Part shown: positions 1 to 7,469 of the stretch, one piece after another
Numbering within the stretch: position 1 is the first letter of the stretch
Layout of the letters: each line of letters starts with the position of its first letter
Assembly (NCBI GenBank): GCA_900553785.1
Contig: USES01000001.1
Location: forward strand, 1-64,000
Reading direction: 5' to 3'
DNA: 64,000 nucleotides
From: an uncultured Clostridium sp.
Lineage (GTDB): Bacteria > Bacillota > Clostridia > TANB77 > CAG-465
The notes under the pieces: model-generated
Database searches by the model: none
What the model was told of the DNA's origin: nothing
What the model saw: only the letters and a program-made list of their open reading frames with translations
Program-made: the position numbers and the translations under genes

Positions 1-2
1 TA

Positions 3-695
3 GGAACAGTATCATCTAGCTATACAGAGCCATATGCAAATGGATATGCAACAGAGTCCGAAGAATATTATGCAATGATGAAATCTGTTGAGAAAAATCA
101 TGGTTTTTATATAGCACGTTTTGAAGCAGGGGATGGTGATGCAACAGAAGCAAGAACAGTACCCACAGTGACTCATAAAGTGGTAAGTAAGAAAGAAGCA
201 TATGTATATAACTATGTGCCATGGGGAAAAGCTAAAAATGATATATCATCTACAACTATATCTGGCGTTTCAGACGTTGCTGGAGCAGTAGAATTGTCTA
301 AGAATATGTACAAAGGAAGTCAATCCGTGGTATCTACATTGTGTTACGGAGTGCAGTGGGACGCTGTGATGAACTTTGTGTCTGATGCAAATTATAATAT
401 AACAGACTCAAGATCTTGGGGAAATTACTGGGACTTAACAGGTGATGCTTCAACAAATATTGGCTCACTTCAAGTGTGTGGAAAAAATGAGGCATGGAAA
501 GCTAAAAATATATATGATTTAGCAGGAAATGTATGGGAATGGACAATGGAGTCCTACTCTTCTAGCAGCCGCGTTGTCCGTGGGGGCGGCTATTACAACG
601 ATGGGTCCGGCGATCCTGCGAGTTATCGTAACAACTACAGTCCTACGTATGCGTACGACGGCATAGGGTTTCGTGCCACACTTTACATTCAATAG
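3..695 (+). CDS. variable FGE/C-type-lectin-fold surface protein, 5' end outside window (putative DGR target)
   Basis: The reading frame is open from the first bases of the window, so this is the C-terminal 230 residues of a longer protein. The visible part matches the formylglycine-generating-enzyme/sulfatase-modifying-factor domain as used for C-type-lectin-like display: a KNHGFYIARFEAGDGD stretch, a WDAVMNFVSD stretch and the family hallmark GNVWEW (nt 525-542), followed by RGG and a terminal LYIQ. It is closely similar to the complete gene at 28455-29699, which shows what is missing: a prepilin-like N terminus. The last ~45 residues differ sharply from that paralogue and have DGR variable-region composition. 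No catalytic role is implied; the fold probably serves ligand binding. An insertion sequence lies 190 bp downstream. The fold call is firm; the DGR-target call is an inference. Confidence 0.85.
   Translation, partial: GTVSSSYTEPYANGYATESEEYYAMMKSVEKNHGFYIARFEAGDGDATEARTVPTVTHKVVSKKEAYVYNYVPWGKAKNDISSTTISGVSDVAGAVELSKNMYKGSQSVVSTLCYGVQWDAVMNFVSDANYNITDSRSWGNYWDLTGDASTNIGSLQVCGKNEAWKAKNIYDLAGNVWEWTMESYSSSSRVVRGGGYYNDGSGDPASYRNNYSPTYAYDGIGFRATLYIQ
549..695 (+). other. putative DGR variable region VR1
   Basis: This is the 3' end of the truncated gene, from just after GNVWEWTME to the stop. Over nt 571-670 GC is about 56 percent, against about 35 percent over nt 441-540 (counted by eye), and adenine is only about 20 percent. 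In the 29 codons from VVRGG to the residue before the invariant G-x-G, codons at positions that differ from the 19.7-kb copy end in C or T in 19 of 20 cases (GGC, TAT, TAC, AAC, GAT and similar). That is what adenine-directed mutation of AAC/AAT codons produces. No template repeat was found in the window, so assignment rests on composition and alignment. Confidence 0.65.
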
Positions 696-822
696 TGAAA
701 GACTGTGAACTGAATTTCCCAGTACTTGGTATTGAGTAGGAAAAGGGAAACGAGAGAAATTAAAAATTAAATTAGAAAGCAAAAATTGGTACGAAGTAGC
801 AATTTTAGCGAACATAAGCGAG

Positions 823-865
823 CTCTTTAGCAAGTTCGAGTCATGAACCTCGAATGGCTAAGGAG
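823..865 (+). other. strong stem-loop between VR1 and the insertion sequence
   Basis: Arms CTCTTTAGC (823-831) and GCTAAGGAG (857-865) pair with one G-U, and the inner arms TTCGAG (835-840) and CTCGAA (849-854) pair perfectly around an 8-nt loop. The stem is followed by TTTTG. It could be a terminator for the variable-protein gene, although the U-tract is short, or a structured element linked to the variable region. It lies about 128 bp past the stop codon, farther than the hairpins described next to DGR variable regions. Confidence 0.5.
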
Positions 866-890
866 TTTTGGCTCTAAGTCAATAGTTGGG

Positions 891-928
891 GTGTAAATGA
901 TGTAAAAATCATTTACATCTCTCTTTTT
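891..928 (+). terminator. hairpin plus U-tract inside the left IS end
   Basis: GTAAATGAT (893-901) and ATCATTTAC (908-916) form a perfect 9-bp stem, extended by one T-A and one G-U pair, then CTCTCTTTTT. It is oriented to stop transcription coming from the variable-protein gene into the IS. The low stem GC makes efficiency uncertain. Confidence 0.5.
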
Positions 929-1047
929 AACTGTATTTTAGGGTGTGTCACAAATAAATATAAAAATGTAATTAAATATATGCTTTTTGGGCATGCTAAC
1001 GCAAGCCTTAAGGCATATTTTTTTGAAATATATTTTTTAACTTGTTG

Positions 1048-2241
1048 TTAAGAACAAGCCATTAATACTCTAAGTCTAAAGTTAGTGAAATTTCTGAAGC
1101 CAAAAGATATTCTTTTAAGCGTTTTAATTTTAGTATTAAGTCCCTCTGTTATACCATTACTGTAATTAGTATAAAAAGAATTAATAATATATTTGTGCCA
1201 TTTAAAGTAAGTTTGGATATGTTTGTTAAAATCGGGTATATCGCAGTTGTTAGAGTAATTCATAAAATCTTTAAATAGTAATACTTTTTTAGCTGGTTCT
1301 TTTTCGTCAATAACTTCAAATAACTTTTGAACAATAGAATAAGCCCAACGCAAGCTTTCGTCATAATCTAGCATTCTGCATAGTTGTTGGTATTGGTCCA
1401 TATCAAGATCAGAAATTCTTTTGTGAAGGACAGACTTGCTGTGCTTAAAGTAAATTTTCATTTCTTTAGGTAGATGTTTTTGAACATTTTTTCTAACATT
1501 ATCTAAAGCCCAGTGCATGAGTCTGGTATAATGAAATGTATCAGCAATAATTTTTGCTTTAGGAAATATATCTTGAATAATGTTTTTAAAAAACATAGAT
1601 AAGTCCATAGTTACTAGTTTAACATTATTTGTATTAGAGATATTCTTAAAGAAATTGTAAATAGCCTCTTCAGAACGTGCAGAGATAATATCAATAACCT
1701 TATGAGATTTAAGGTCAGTAATTGCAACTTGAAATTTGTTACCACCTGCATTTCCTTTAAATTCGTCAATACCAATAGCCTCAGAAAGAGAAGTAATGTT
1801 ATGAAATATAGGCATAAACTTTTTCATTAATCTAGTAACATTTTGCCCAGACATTCCAGTGTGTTTTCCGATGTTAGAGAAACTGTTAATGTTTGTGAGT
1901 TCATCAAAAACATTATTTACGACAGCGTTAGAATGTCTGTAAAACTTTTCAACGAACAAATTAGATTCAGCAAATCTTTTACCACATTTAGTACAAACAT
2001 ATCTACGGCTGTTGTAGTGAATTAAAGTTTCCTTTTTGTTAACAATAATATGACTAAAAGAACGTTCATAGTAATCATGCACACGAGAAGTAGTATTGCC
2101 ACAGCGAGGGCAAACATGAACTTTAATAGGACAACTAATCCAAAGTTCAATTAAATCTTTTGAGAAAATCTTTTTATTTACTAAAACCCCTTGTAAATCT
2201 AATAAATTTGTTATATCATTGTTATGCAATTGAATCACCAT
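1048..2241 (-). CDS. ISL3-family transposase
   Basis: 397 residues, full length for the family. The N terminus carries two zinc-binding pairs (CPRCG and CTKCG, residues ~41-85). The DDE catalytic core is visible as GIDEF (first Asp), TMDLS (second Asp) and the C-terminal NGITEGLNTKIK (Glu), followed by the typical LKRISFGFRNFTNFRLR tail. The start ATG follows AAGAAAGG. No frameshift or stop is present, so the enzyme may be active. It would catalyse cut-and-paste movement of the surrounding element. It points towards the variable-protein gene and lies between that gene and whatever once followed it. Confidence 0.93.
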   Translation of the reverse strand: MVIQLHNNDITNLLDLQGVLVNKKIFSKDLIELWISCPIKVHVCPRCGNTTSRVHDYYERSFSHIIVNKKETLIHYNSRRYVCTKCGKRFAESNLFVEKFYRHSNAVVNNVFDELTNINSFSNIGKHTGMSGQNVTRLMKKFMPIFHNITSLSEAIGIDEFKGNAGGNKFQVAITDLKSHKVIDIISARSEEAIYNFFKNISNTNNVKLVTMDLSMFFKNIIQDIFPKAKIIADTFHYTRLMHWALDNVRKNVQKHLPKEMKIYFKHSKSVLHKRISDLDMDQYQQLCRMLDYDESLRWAYSIVQKLFEVIDEKEPAKKVLLFKDFMNYSNNCDIPDFNKHIQTYFKWHKYIINSFYTNYSNGITEGLNTKIKTLKRISFGFRNFTNFRLRVLMACS

Positions 2242-2431
2242 ATTTAACCTTTCTTTGTTTTGTGTTAATTACATTTTAAGGTATTTGTGATTTAATTGCA
2301 ATTTTTTATGCAAAAAATAGGTTAAGGTGTTTTCACACCCCAACCTAAATTATACAGCCAAAAAAATAAACTTTTGTGATAGTGTAATATGCTGCTTTTT
2401 AGAGTAGTATTGTATGTTATTTAAAATTTAA

Positions 2432-2459
2432 GGGTCACGCACATATTTATGCGTGACCC
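2432..2459 (-). terminator. hairpin terminator of the 568-aa gene
   Basis: GGGTCACGC (2432-2440) and GCGTGACCC (2451-2459) form a perfect 9-bp GC-rich stem with a 10-nt loop. It sits 20 bp past the stop codon of the leftward gene; in that direction the stem is followed by an A/T-rich run containing TTTT. The rest of 2345-2478 shows nothing further. Confidence 0.7.
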
Positions 2460-2478
2460 ATTATATTATCCGAATTAC

Positions 2479-4185
2479 TTAATTTTTATATATCATAGGT
2501 AATTCATTTTTATTTGAATTAAACTTAATATTAGACTTTTCGAATAGTGAATATTTTTCAGAAATGTCTAACATTTTAAAGTCATAGTTATTTTGAAATA
2601 CATCTACTGTAAGTACATATACATTAACACCAAGATTTACAATTAAATATTTTTTTGAATTGTATTCAAACATATATAACTCACTAAGTTTTAAGTTCTT
2701 AAATTCATTAAATTTAAAACGTAAAGCTGTATATATTTTTTCCAAAAAGCCAACATACATATTAGAATAATCACTATTTAGTAAATAAGAAAAATTGTCT
2801 AGTGGTATAAACGATGGAGTAGTATTCATATCTTCTAAAGGTAAATTAAGGTTTTCAATTTGTACTAATCTTGCAAAAGAACCATTGATATTAAGTAAAG
2901 TTAATGCAATGCCAGAATCTTCATTAATTAAGTCTGGAATAATATTAAATGTAAAAGCTTTAGAAATTGACGTGTAATTACTTTCAGATAATATGTTTTG
3001 GATTAACATATATTTAATTTTTACTGTAAGGTTTACGGTTGTAATTTCATCTTTGGGTAATAACTTGTACAAGATAACATTAGTAATGGTTTTTTCCAAT
3101 TCGTCATTTTTCATAATTAACATTTCACTAAATTGTTTTAGTCTACTAGCGTATTGATAGTCTGTTAAGTATTTTGTACTTGATATAATCTTATTGCATA
3201 GTATATTTTGCATTGCAATCAAAGTCTCTTTAAGCTCAATTTCTAATTTATATATTTCTTCATTTAAACTTGCATCTGTTAAATCGTCAGCAGTTTCTTC
3301 ATCATCTGTTAAATCAAATCTTTCTGTAGTAGTTAAAGAGTTAAGAACTAGTTTTATTTGTTTAAATAATGCGCTTTTTTCAGAAATTAAGTCAGCAGTG
3401 TCATTGTCTAAAGCATGTTTTTTAAATTCTAAGTAGTTATTATTTAACTTTTTTGATAAGAATGTTAATTTATTATACCAATTGTATTTTCTACTGATGT
3501 TATCAAACAGAGTGAAGAATTCATCGTCTAGAGATATATCTCTTTTTGAAAGAAGATTTTCTAAATATTTATGAGGATACTTAGAAAACAACCCCGTAAA
3601 CAACATTTGCTCGTCAATATTTAAAGCAAAACATAACTCAGACAATATTTTCCCTTCTAATGCGTAGATGTTATTTGTAGCTTCAATTGTGTGACCTAAG
3701 AAGTTATGAGAGTATGTTTTATATGTAGAGAGTATACTAATATCTGTTGAAATCATATTACATAGTTTACATACCAAGTTAGACATAACAGCTCTATTTA
3801 TTGCAAAATTGATATGTTCTAGCTTGTAGCTATCCGTTCTAAGTCTTGTAATCATGTATCCAGTTGAGTGACTGTTTTCATCTATAGAGCTAGTAGTAAA
3901 TACGTAAAGCAATCTAAGGTATACAGATGGTATATCCTTTTCATTTTTAATATACAAAACTTTTTTATTGGCGTCATAAAATCCAGTTTTGTAATCTAGT
4001 GGATTTTGATTACCAATATATATTTCGTTAATATTATCATATAATTTTTCTATCAAGGCTCTTTTTTTAAATATGCCTATATATCCAAAGTCTATAAGTT
4101 TATCTAAGAGTTCTTCTATAGTGTTTATAAAATTATCACTAAGGTGAAATTTTTCTTGAAATTGTACTAAATCTGATTTACTCAT
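2479..4185 (-). CDS. hypothetical protein, 568 aa
   Basis: I do not recognise a family. The start was set at the ATG (4185) preceded five bases upstream by GGAGG; an upstream ATG at 4218 would add 11 residues but has no ribosome-binding site. The protein has no signal peptide and no obvious membrane segment. It is rich in Lys, Asn, Ser and Leu, with a charged acidic stretch in the middle (TDDEETADD near residue 300) followed by a likely coiled-coil helix. It is transcribed alone, leftward, with its own terminator, between the insertion sequence and the SRP operon. The setting suggests an accessory cytoplasmic protein; nothing in the sequence shows its job. Confidence 0.7.
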   Translation of the reverse strand: MSKSDLVQFQEKFHLSDNFINTIEELLDKLIDFGYIGIFKKRALIEKLYDNINEIYIGNQNPLDYKTGFYDANKKVLYIKNEKDIPSVYLRLLYVFTTSSIDENSHSTGYMITRLRTDSYKLEHINFAINRAVMSNLVCKLCNMISTDISILSTYKTYSHNFLGHTIEATNNIYALEGKILSELCFALNIDEQMLFTGLFSKYPHKYLENLLSKRDISLDDEFFTLFDNISRKYNWYNKLTFLSKKLNNNYLEFKKHALDNDTADLISEKSALFKQIKLVLNSLTTTERFDLTDDEETADDLTDASLNEEIYKLEIELKETLIAMQNILCNKIISSTKYLTDYQYASRLKQFSEMLIMKNDELEKTITNVILYKLLPKDEITTVNLTVKIKYMLIQNILSESNYTSISKAFTFNIIPDLINEDSGIALTLLNINGSFARLVQIENLNLPLEDMNTTPSFIPLDNFSYLLNSDYSNMYVGFLEKIYTALRFKFNEFKNLKLSELYMFEYNSKKYLIVNLGVNVYVLTVDVFQNNYDFKMLDISEKYSLFEKSNIKFNSNKNELPMIYKN

Positions 4186-4305
4186 TTTATCCTCCGTATA
4201 ACCGTTCATAATTAACAAAGTAATTGTATAATATATTTAATTAAAAAACAAGAGGAGAGAGATTAAAAAGTTAATATATTAAAGATGCAAATATGCAACA
4301 TCAAC

Positions 4306-4334
4306 TTGACATAATATTGACGGCGTGTTATAAT
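4306..4334 (+). promoter_or_regulatory. consensus sigma-A promoter
   Basis: TTGACA (4306-4311), 17-nt spacer, TATAAT (4329-4334): a perfect consensus at ideal spacing. It drives the small membrane protein at 4391. Confidence 0.9.
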
Positions 4335-4390
4335 ATAGGAGGTACTAATAGTATCAATTCATATTTAATTAAATTTTGGAGGATTCAAAA

Positions 4391-4726
4391 ATGGGAACAG
4401 CACTTATTACAAGCAGTTTGGTTATCTTGTTGCTTATCACTGCAATTCGGATGATTAAGTTTGATTACTTAAGAAAGTCGAAACTAACGGTGGCGTTATT
4501 GCTCGTCTTTTCCTTTCAGTGTGTTGTAAACATGATGGCAAACATTATGACATGGAGAATTATGGCAAGTTGGGGACTAGTTGCACTCGCAAGCATAATT
4601 GTGTGTATTAACACGGTTGTAAGCATAAAAGAGTATATTGCATTGCGTAACGCGGAAGATGATGAATATGATAACGATGATGTGTATGATGAAGAAGTAG
4701 AAGAAACTTCCGAAAACGAAGGCTAA
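4391..4726 (+). CDS. small membrane protein with acidic tail
   Basis: 111 residues. The ATG at 4391 follows GGAGG; the TTG inside that ribosome-binding site is not the start. Three hydrophobic segments are visible (about residues 4-20, 33-52 and 58-78), followed by a strongly acidic tail rich in Asp and Glu (residues ~88-111) ending TSENEG. No family is recognised. It is a single-gene unit with a perfect sigma-A promoter upstream and a strong terminator about 30 bp downstream, so it is probably well expressed. The acidic tail is probably cytoplasmic by the positive-inside rule, but the topology is not certain. Confidence 0.75.
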   Translation: MGTALITSSLVILLLITAIRMIKFDYLRKSKLTVALLLVFSFQCVVNMMANIMTWRIMASWGLVALASIIVCINTVVSIKEYIALRNAEDDEYDNDDVYDEEVEETSENEG

Positions 4727-4731
4727 AACTG

Positions 4732-4760
4732 TTGACAAAATGGTTTTGCCATGTTAGAAT
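4732..4760 (+). promoter_or_regulatory. sigma-A promoter of the ylxM-ffh operon, overlapping a terminator
   Basis: TTGACA (4732-4737), 17-nt spacer, TAGAAT (4755-4760). The -10 box lies inside the left edge of the terminator stem at 4758-4795, so transcripts starting near 4767 carry only the inner part of the hairpin. Confidence 0.85.
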
Positions 4761-4799
4761 ATATGAGTAAAGCAAAATTGCTTTACTCATATATTTTTT
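4758..4799 (+). terminator. 18-bp perfect hairpin terminator
   Basis: The left arm 4758-4775 and right arm 4778-4795 are perfectly complementary, followed by a T-run to 4799. It ends the transcript of the small membrane-protein gene. It physically overlaps the promoter of the next operon. Confidence 0.88.
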
Positions 4800-4810
4800 C
4801 TGGAGGAAGT

Positions 4811-5131
4811 ATGGAAAAGAACGTAGAACTCACTTTAATATATGAAACCTATAAAAAACTGCTTACTACTAATATGCAAGAAGTGTTTGAGTTATATTAT
4901 TATTCAGATTTATCTTTAAGAGAAATTGGAGAAGAAAAACACATATCTTATCAGGCAGTAAATGATACATTAAAGAAAGCAGAAAAACAATTATATGAAT
5001 ATGAAGAAAAATTAAAATATTGCGAAGTAAAAAACAAAATAGCTGAATTAAATAAAAAGCTAGAAGATGAAAGCATAGAATTAAATCAAGTAAAGAACAT
5101 TGTGAAGAAAATAGGAGAAATTTATGTTTGA
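4811..5131 (+). CDS. ylxM: YlxM-family SRP-associated HTH protein
   Basis: 106 residues, normal for YlxM/UPF0122. The ATG follows TGGAGGAAG by a short spacer. The first half is a sigma-70 region-4-like helix-turn-helix (EVFELYYYSDLSLREIGEEK, then HISYQAVNDT), the second half a Lys/Glu-rich coiled coil. YlxM sits directly before ffh in Firmicutes and modulates the signal recognition particle GTPases. The stop codon overlaps the ffh start by 8 bp, so the two are translationally coupled. Confidence 0.92.
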   Translation: MEKNVELTLIYETYKKLLTTNMQEVFELYYYSDLSLREIGEEKHISYQAVNDTLKKAEKQLYEYEEKLKYCEVKNKIAELNKKLEDESIELNQVKNIVKKIGEIYV

Positions 5132-6455
5132 TAGTTTGTCAGATAAAATGCAAAATGTAATGCGTAGACTAAAGGGTACAGCAAGAATAAGCGAAAAAGA
5201 CTTAAAAGAAATGTTACGTGAAGTAAAACTTGCTTTGCTTGAGGCGGATGTCAATTACAAAGTAGTAAAAGAATTTATTTCAAATATTGAAGAAAAAGCC
5301 TTGGGCGAAGATGTTATGAAATCTTTGACACCTGGTCAACAGGTAGTAAAAATAGTTAGAGATGAATTAACTAATATGCTTGGTGGTACTGATTCAAGAC
5401 TAGTGTTTGCATCAAACCCTCCAACGATAATAATGCTTGTTGGACTTCAAGGTAGTGGTAAAACAACTCTTGCAGGGAAGATTGCAAACTATGTAAGGAA
5501 GAATGGTAAAAAACCACTTCTTATTGCGTGTGATGTATATAGACCGGCAGCAATAGCACAATTAAAAACACTTGGTGCATCACTTGGTGTACCAGTATAT
5601 AGTGAAGATGGCTCAAAAGACGTTGTAAATATTGCAAAAGCGGGATTACGACAAGCAAATTCTAATTTAAATGATTACGTTATTATTGATACGGCTGGTA
5701 GAATTCAAGTAGATGAAGTGCTTATGGATGAGTTAGTAAGACTAAAAAAAGAAATTAAACCACACGAAATAATGCTTGTAATCGATTCTGCTACTGGTCA
5801 AGAAGCTGTAAACGTTGCATCTAGTTTCGATGAAAAGGTAGGAATAGATAGTATCTCTTTAACAAAACTTGATTCAGATACAAGAGGCGGTGCAGCATTA
5901 TCTGTTAAGAAAATTACAGGTAAGCCAATAAAACTTGCTTCAGTTGGTGAGAAGTTAAATGAACTTGAAGAATTCCATCCTGATAGAATTGCATCACGTA
6001 TACTTGGCATGGGAGATGTTTTGTCTATAATAGATAAAGCAGAAGAGATGTTTGAGCAAGAGGAAGCTGAAGATCTTGAAAAAAGGATTAGAAAAAACGA
6101 GTTTACTCTTGATGATTATGCAAAACAAATTAAAAAGATAAAAAAGATTGGATTTAAAGGAATGCTTGCAATGCTTCCTGGAGTTCCAAAAGAACTTAAA
6201 GATGCAGAAATTGATGAAAAAAAATTAGGACAGATTGAGGCTATAATTTCTTCTATGACGAAAGCTGAAAGAAGAAATCCAGATATATTAAACGCATCAA
6301 GGAGAAAACGCATAGCACAAGGTAGTGGCACTAAAGTTGAGGACATCAATAGATTTATAAACCAATATGAACAAATGAGAAAAACTATGAAAGATGTATT
6401 AAATGGTAAAAATCCTTTTGCAGCCTTAGGTGGGCGTCGCAAGGGTTTTAGATAA
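5124..6455 (+). CDS. ffh: signal recognition particle GTPase Ffh
   Basis: 443 residues, full length. It binds signal peptides of nascent membrane and secreted proteins and, with SRP RNA and FtsY, delivers ribosomes to the Sec translocon. The N domain helices come first, then the G domain with P-loop GLQGSGKTT, the DVYRPAA motif, DTAGR and TKLDSDTRGG. The Met-rich M domain follows (GMLAMLPG, then SRRKRIAQGSG, the SRP-RNA-binding segment) and the basic tail GGRRKGFR. It overlaps ylxM and is followed by rpsP after 25 bp, in the usual Firmicute order. Confidence 0.98.
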   Translation: MFDSLSDKMQNVMRRLKGTARISEKDLKEMLREVKLALLEADVNYKVVKEFISNIEEKALGEDVMKSLTPGQQVVKIVRDELTNMLGGTDSRLVFASNPPTIIMLVGLQGSGKTTLAGKIANYVRKNGKKPLLIACDVYRPAAIAQLKTLGASLGVPVYSEDGSKDVVNIAKAGLRQANSNLNDYVIIDTAGRIQVDEVLMDELVRLKKEIKPHEIMLVIDSATGQEAVNVASSFDEKVGIDSISLTKLDSDTRGGAALSVKKITGKPIKLASVGEKLNELEEFHPDRIASRILGMGDVLSIIDKAEEMFEQEEAEDLEKRIRKNEFTLDDYAKQIKKIKKIGFKGMLAMLPGVPKELKDAEIDEKKLGQIEAIISSMTKAERRNPDILNASRRKRIAQGSGTKVEDINRFINQYEQMRKTMKDVLNGKNPFAALGGRRKGFR

Positions 6456-6480
6456 AAACTTATTTGGAGGTGAAAGATAG

Positions 6481-6723
6481 ATGGTAAAAATAAGATTAAG
6501 ACGTGATGGCGCAAAGAAAGCACCATATTACACAATGGTAGTTGCAGATTCAAGATATCCAATGGATGGACGTTTCATCGAAAAATTAGGAACATACAAC
6601 CCAATGGTTGAACCTAAGGAAATTAAAATAGATGAAGCTAAAGTAAAAGAATGGATTGCAAAGGGAGCAAAGCCTACAGATACTGCAAAGGCATTGATTA
6701 CTAAAGCTGGTATCGAGCTGTAA
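6481..6723 (+). CDS. rpsP: 30S ribosomal protein S16
   Basis: 80 residues with the S16 signature from the start: [20 protein letters not shown], then [13 protein letters not shown]. The start ATG follows GGAGGTG. S16 binds 16S rRNA in the 30S body and is needed for assembly. It is co-transcribed with ffh upstream and the KH protein, rimM, trmD and rplS downstream, the conserved ribosome-maturation cluster. Confidence 0.98.
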   Translation: MVKIRLRRDGAKKAPYYTMVVADSRYPMDGRFIEKLGTYNPMVEPKEIKIDEAKVKEWIAKGAKPTDTAKALITKAGIEL

Positions 6724-6734
6724 AGGAGGTTCTA

Positions 6735-6968
6735 ATGTATAAACAATTAGTAAATTACATTGTATCTTCACTTGTTGAATATAAAGAACAAGTTGAGATT
6801 ACTGAAGAACAAACAGATGGAGCTACAGTAATTAAAGTTAAGGTAGCACCAGAAGATATGGGTAGAATTATTGGAAAAGAAGGCAGAATAATTAAAAGCA
6901 TAAGAGAAATAGTTCGTGCCTATAGTGCAAGACAAAAGGAAAAAGTTTCAATAGAAGTAGTAGAATAG
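6735..6968 (+). CDS. khpA: KH-domain RNA-binding protein KhpA (YlqC)
   Basis: 77 residues, essentially one KH domain, with the RNA-binding loop seen as GRIIGKEGRIIK (residues ~44-55). The start ATG follows AAAGGAGG. KhpA pairs with KhpB (EloR/Jag) in other Firmicutes and affects cell elongation and RNA fate; the partner is not in this window. Its position between rpsP and rimM is the standard one. Confidence 0.93.
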   Translation: MYKQLVNYIVSSLVEYKEQVEITEEQTDGATVIKVKVAPEDMGRIIGKEGRIIKSIREIVRAYSARQKEKVSIEVVE

Positions 6969-6977
6969 GTGGAATTT

Positions 6978-7469
6978 GTGGAGTATATTGATTTTGGTAA
7001 AATAGTAAATACACATGCATTAAAAGGTGAAATTAAAATATATTCTTATACAGATAATGAAACAAACATTTTAAATTTAAAAAACGTATACATAGATGGT
7101 ATTAAATACATTGTTGAAAAATCTAGATTTCAAAAAGGAATGTTTGTCATGAAGCTTAAAGGTGTTGACTGCATTGAACAAGCAGAACGTCTAGTAGGCT
7201 TAAGCATTATGAGAGAAATCAAAGAAGAGGAAAAAACATCAGAAAATGAGTTCTTTGTAAAAGATTTAGAGGGAATTGACGTATATGATGATCAGGGTAC
7301 ACTTCTTGGTACATTAGAACAAGTATTTAATACTGGAGCAAATGATGTGTATGAAATTAAAAAGCAAGATGGCACTATTTTTTATATTCCTGCGATAAAG
7401 CGAAATATATCAAGTATAGACATAAAATCTCGTAAAATGGTTGTTAAAAATCTAGAGGGGCTAATATGA
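6978..7469 (+). CDS. rimM: 16S rRNA processing protein RimM
   Basis: 163 residues from the GTG at 6978, chosen because AGGTGG (6967-6972) sits 5 bases upstream and the product then begins EYIDFGKIVNTHALKGEIKI, the normal RimM start. A GTG at 6969 would overlap that site. The N-terminal RimM barrel is followed by a PRC-barrel (EFFVKDLEGIDVYDDQGTLLG). RimM binds S19 and helps 16S 3'-domain maturation. The stop overlaps the trmD start by 4 bp (ATGA). Confidence 0.95.
   Translation: MEYIDFGKIVNTHALKGEIKIYSYTDNETNILNLKNVYIDGIKYIVEKSRFQKGMFVMKLKGVDCIEQAERLVGLSIMREIKEEEKTSENEFFVKDLEGIDVYDDQGTLLGTLEQVFNTGANDVYEIKKQDGTIFYIPAIKRNISSIDIKSRKMVVKNLEGLI

Larger units (their letters stand above)
885..2344 (-). 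mobile_element. ISL3-family insertion sequence with reconstructed ends
   Basis: A single intact ISL3-type transposase is bracketed by two sets of matching inverted sequences. The outer set is GTTGGGGTGT at 885-894 and its complement at 2335-2344. The subterminal set is TCACAAATA followed by a TAAAATGTAATTAA-like stretch, at 948-975 and in inverted form at 2265-2290. Both sets are spaced similarly from the ends (about 54-63 bp), giving a 1460-bp element, a normal size for the family. I see no 8-bp target duplication next to these ends, so the exact termini are uncertain by a few bases or the copy is old. Confidence 0.6.

Noticed and set aside
696..884. Avd gene, template repeat or RT start between VR1 and the insertion sequence
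   Set aside because: No open frame of suitable size and no similarity to the VR is visible; only the stem-loop at 823-865 stands out.
4751..4810. An earlier ATG start for ylxM at 4751
   Set aside because: It would place coding sequence across the promoter -10 box and the 18-bp terminator; the ATG at 4811 has a proper ribosome-binding site and fits the family length.
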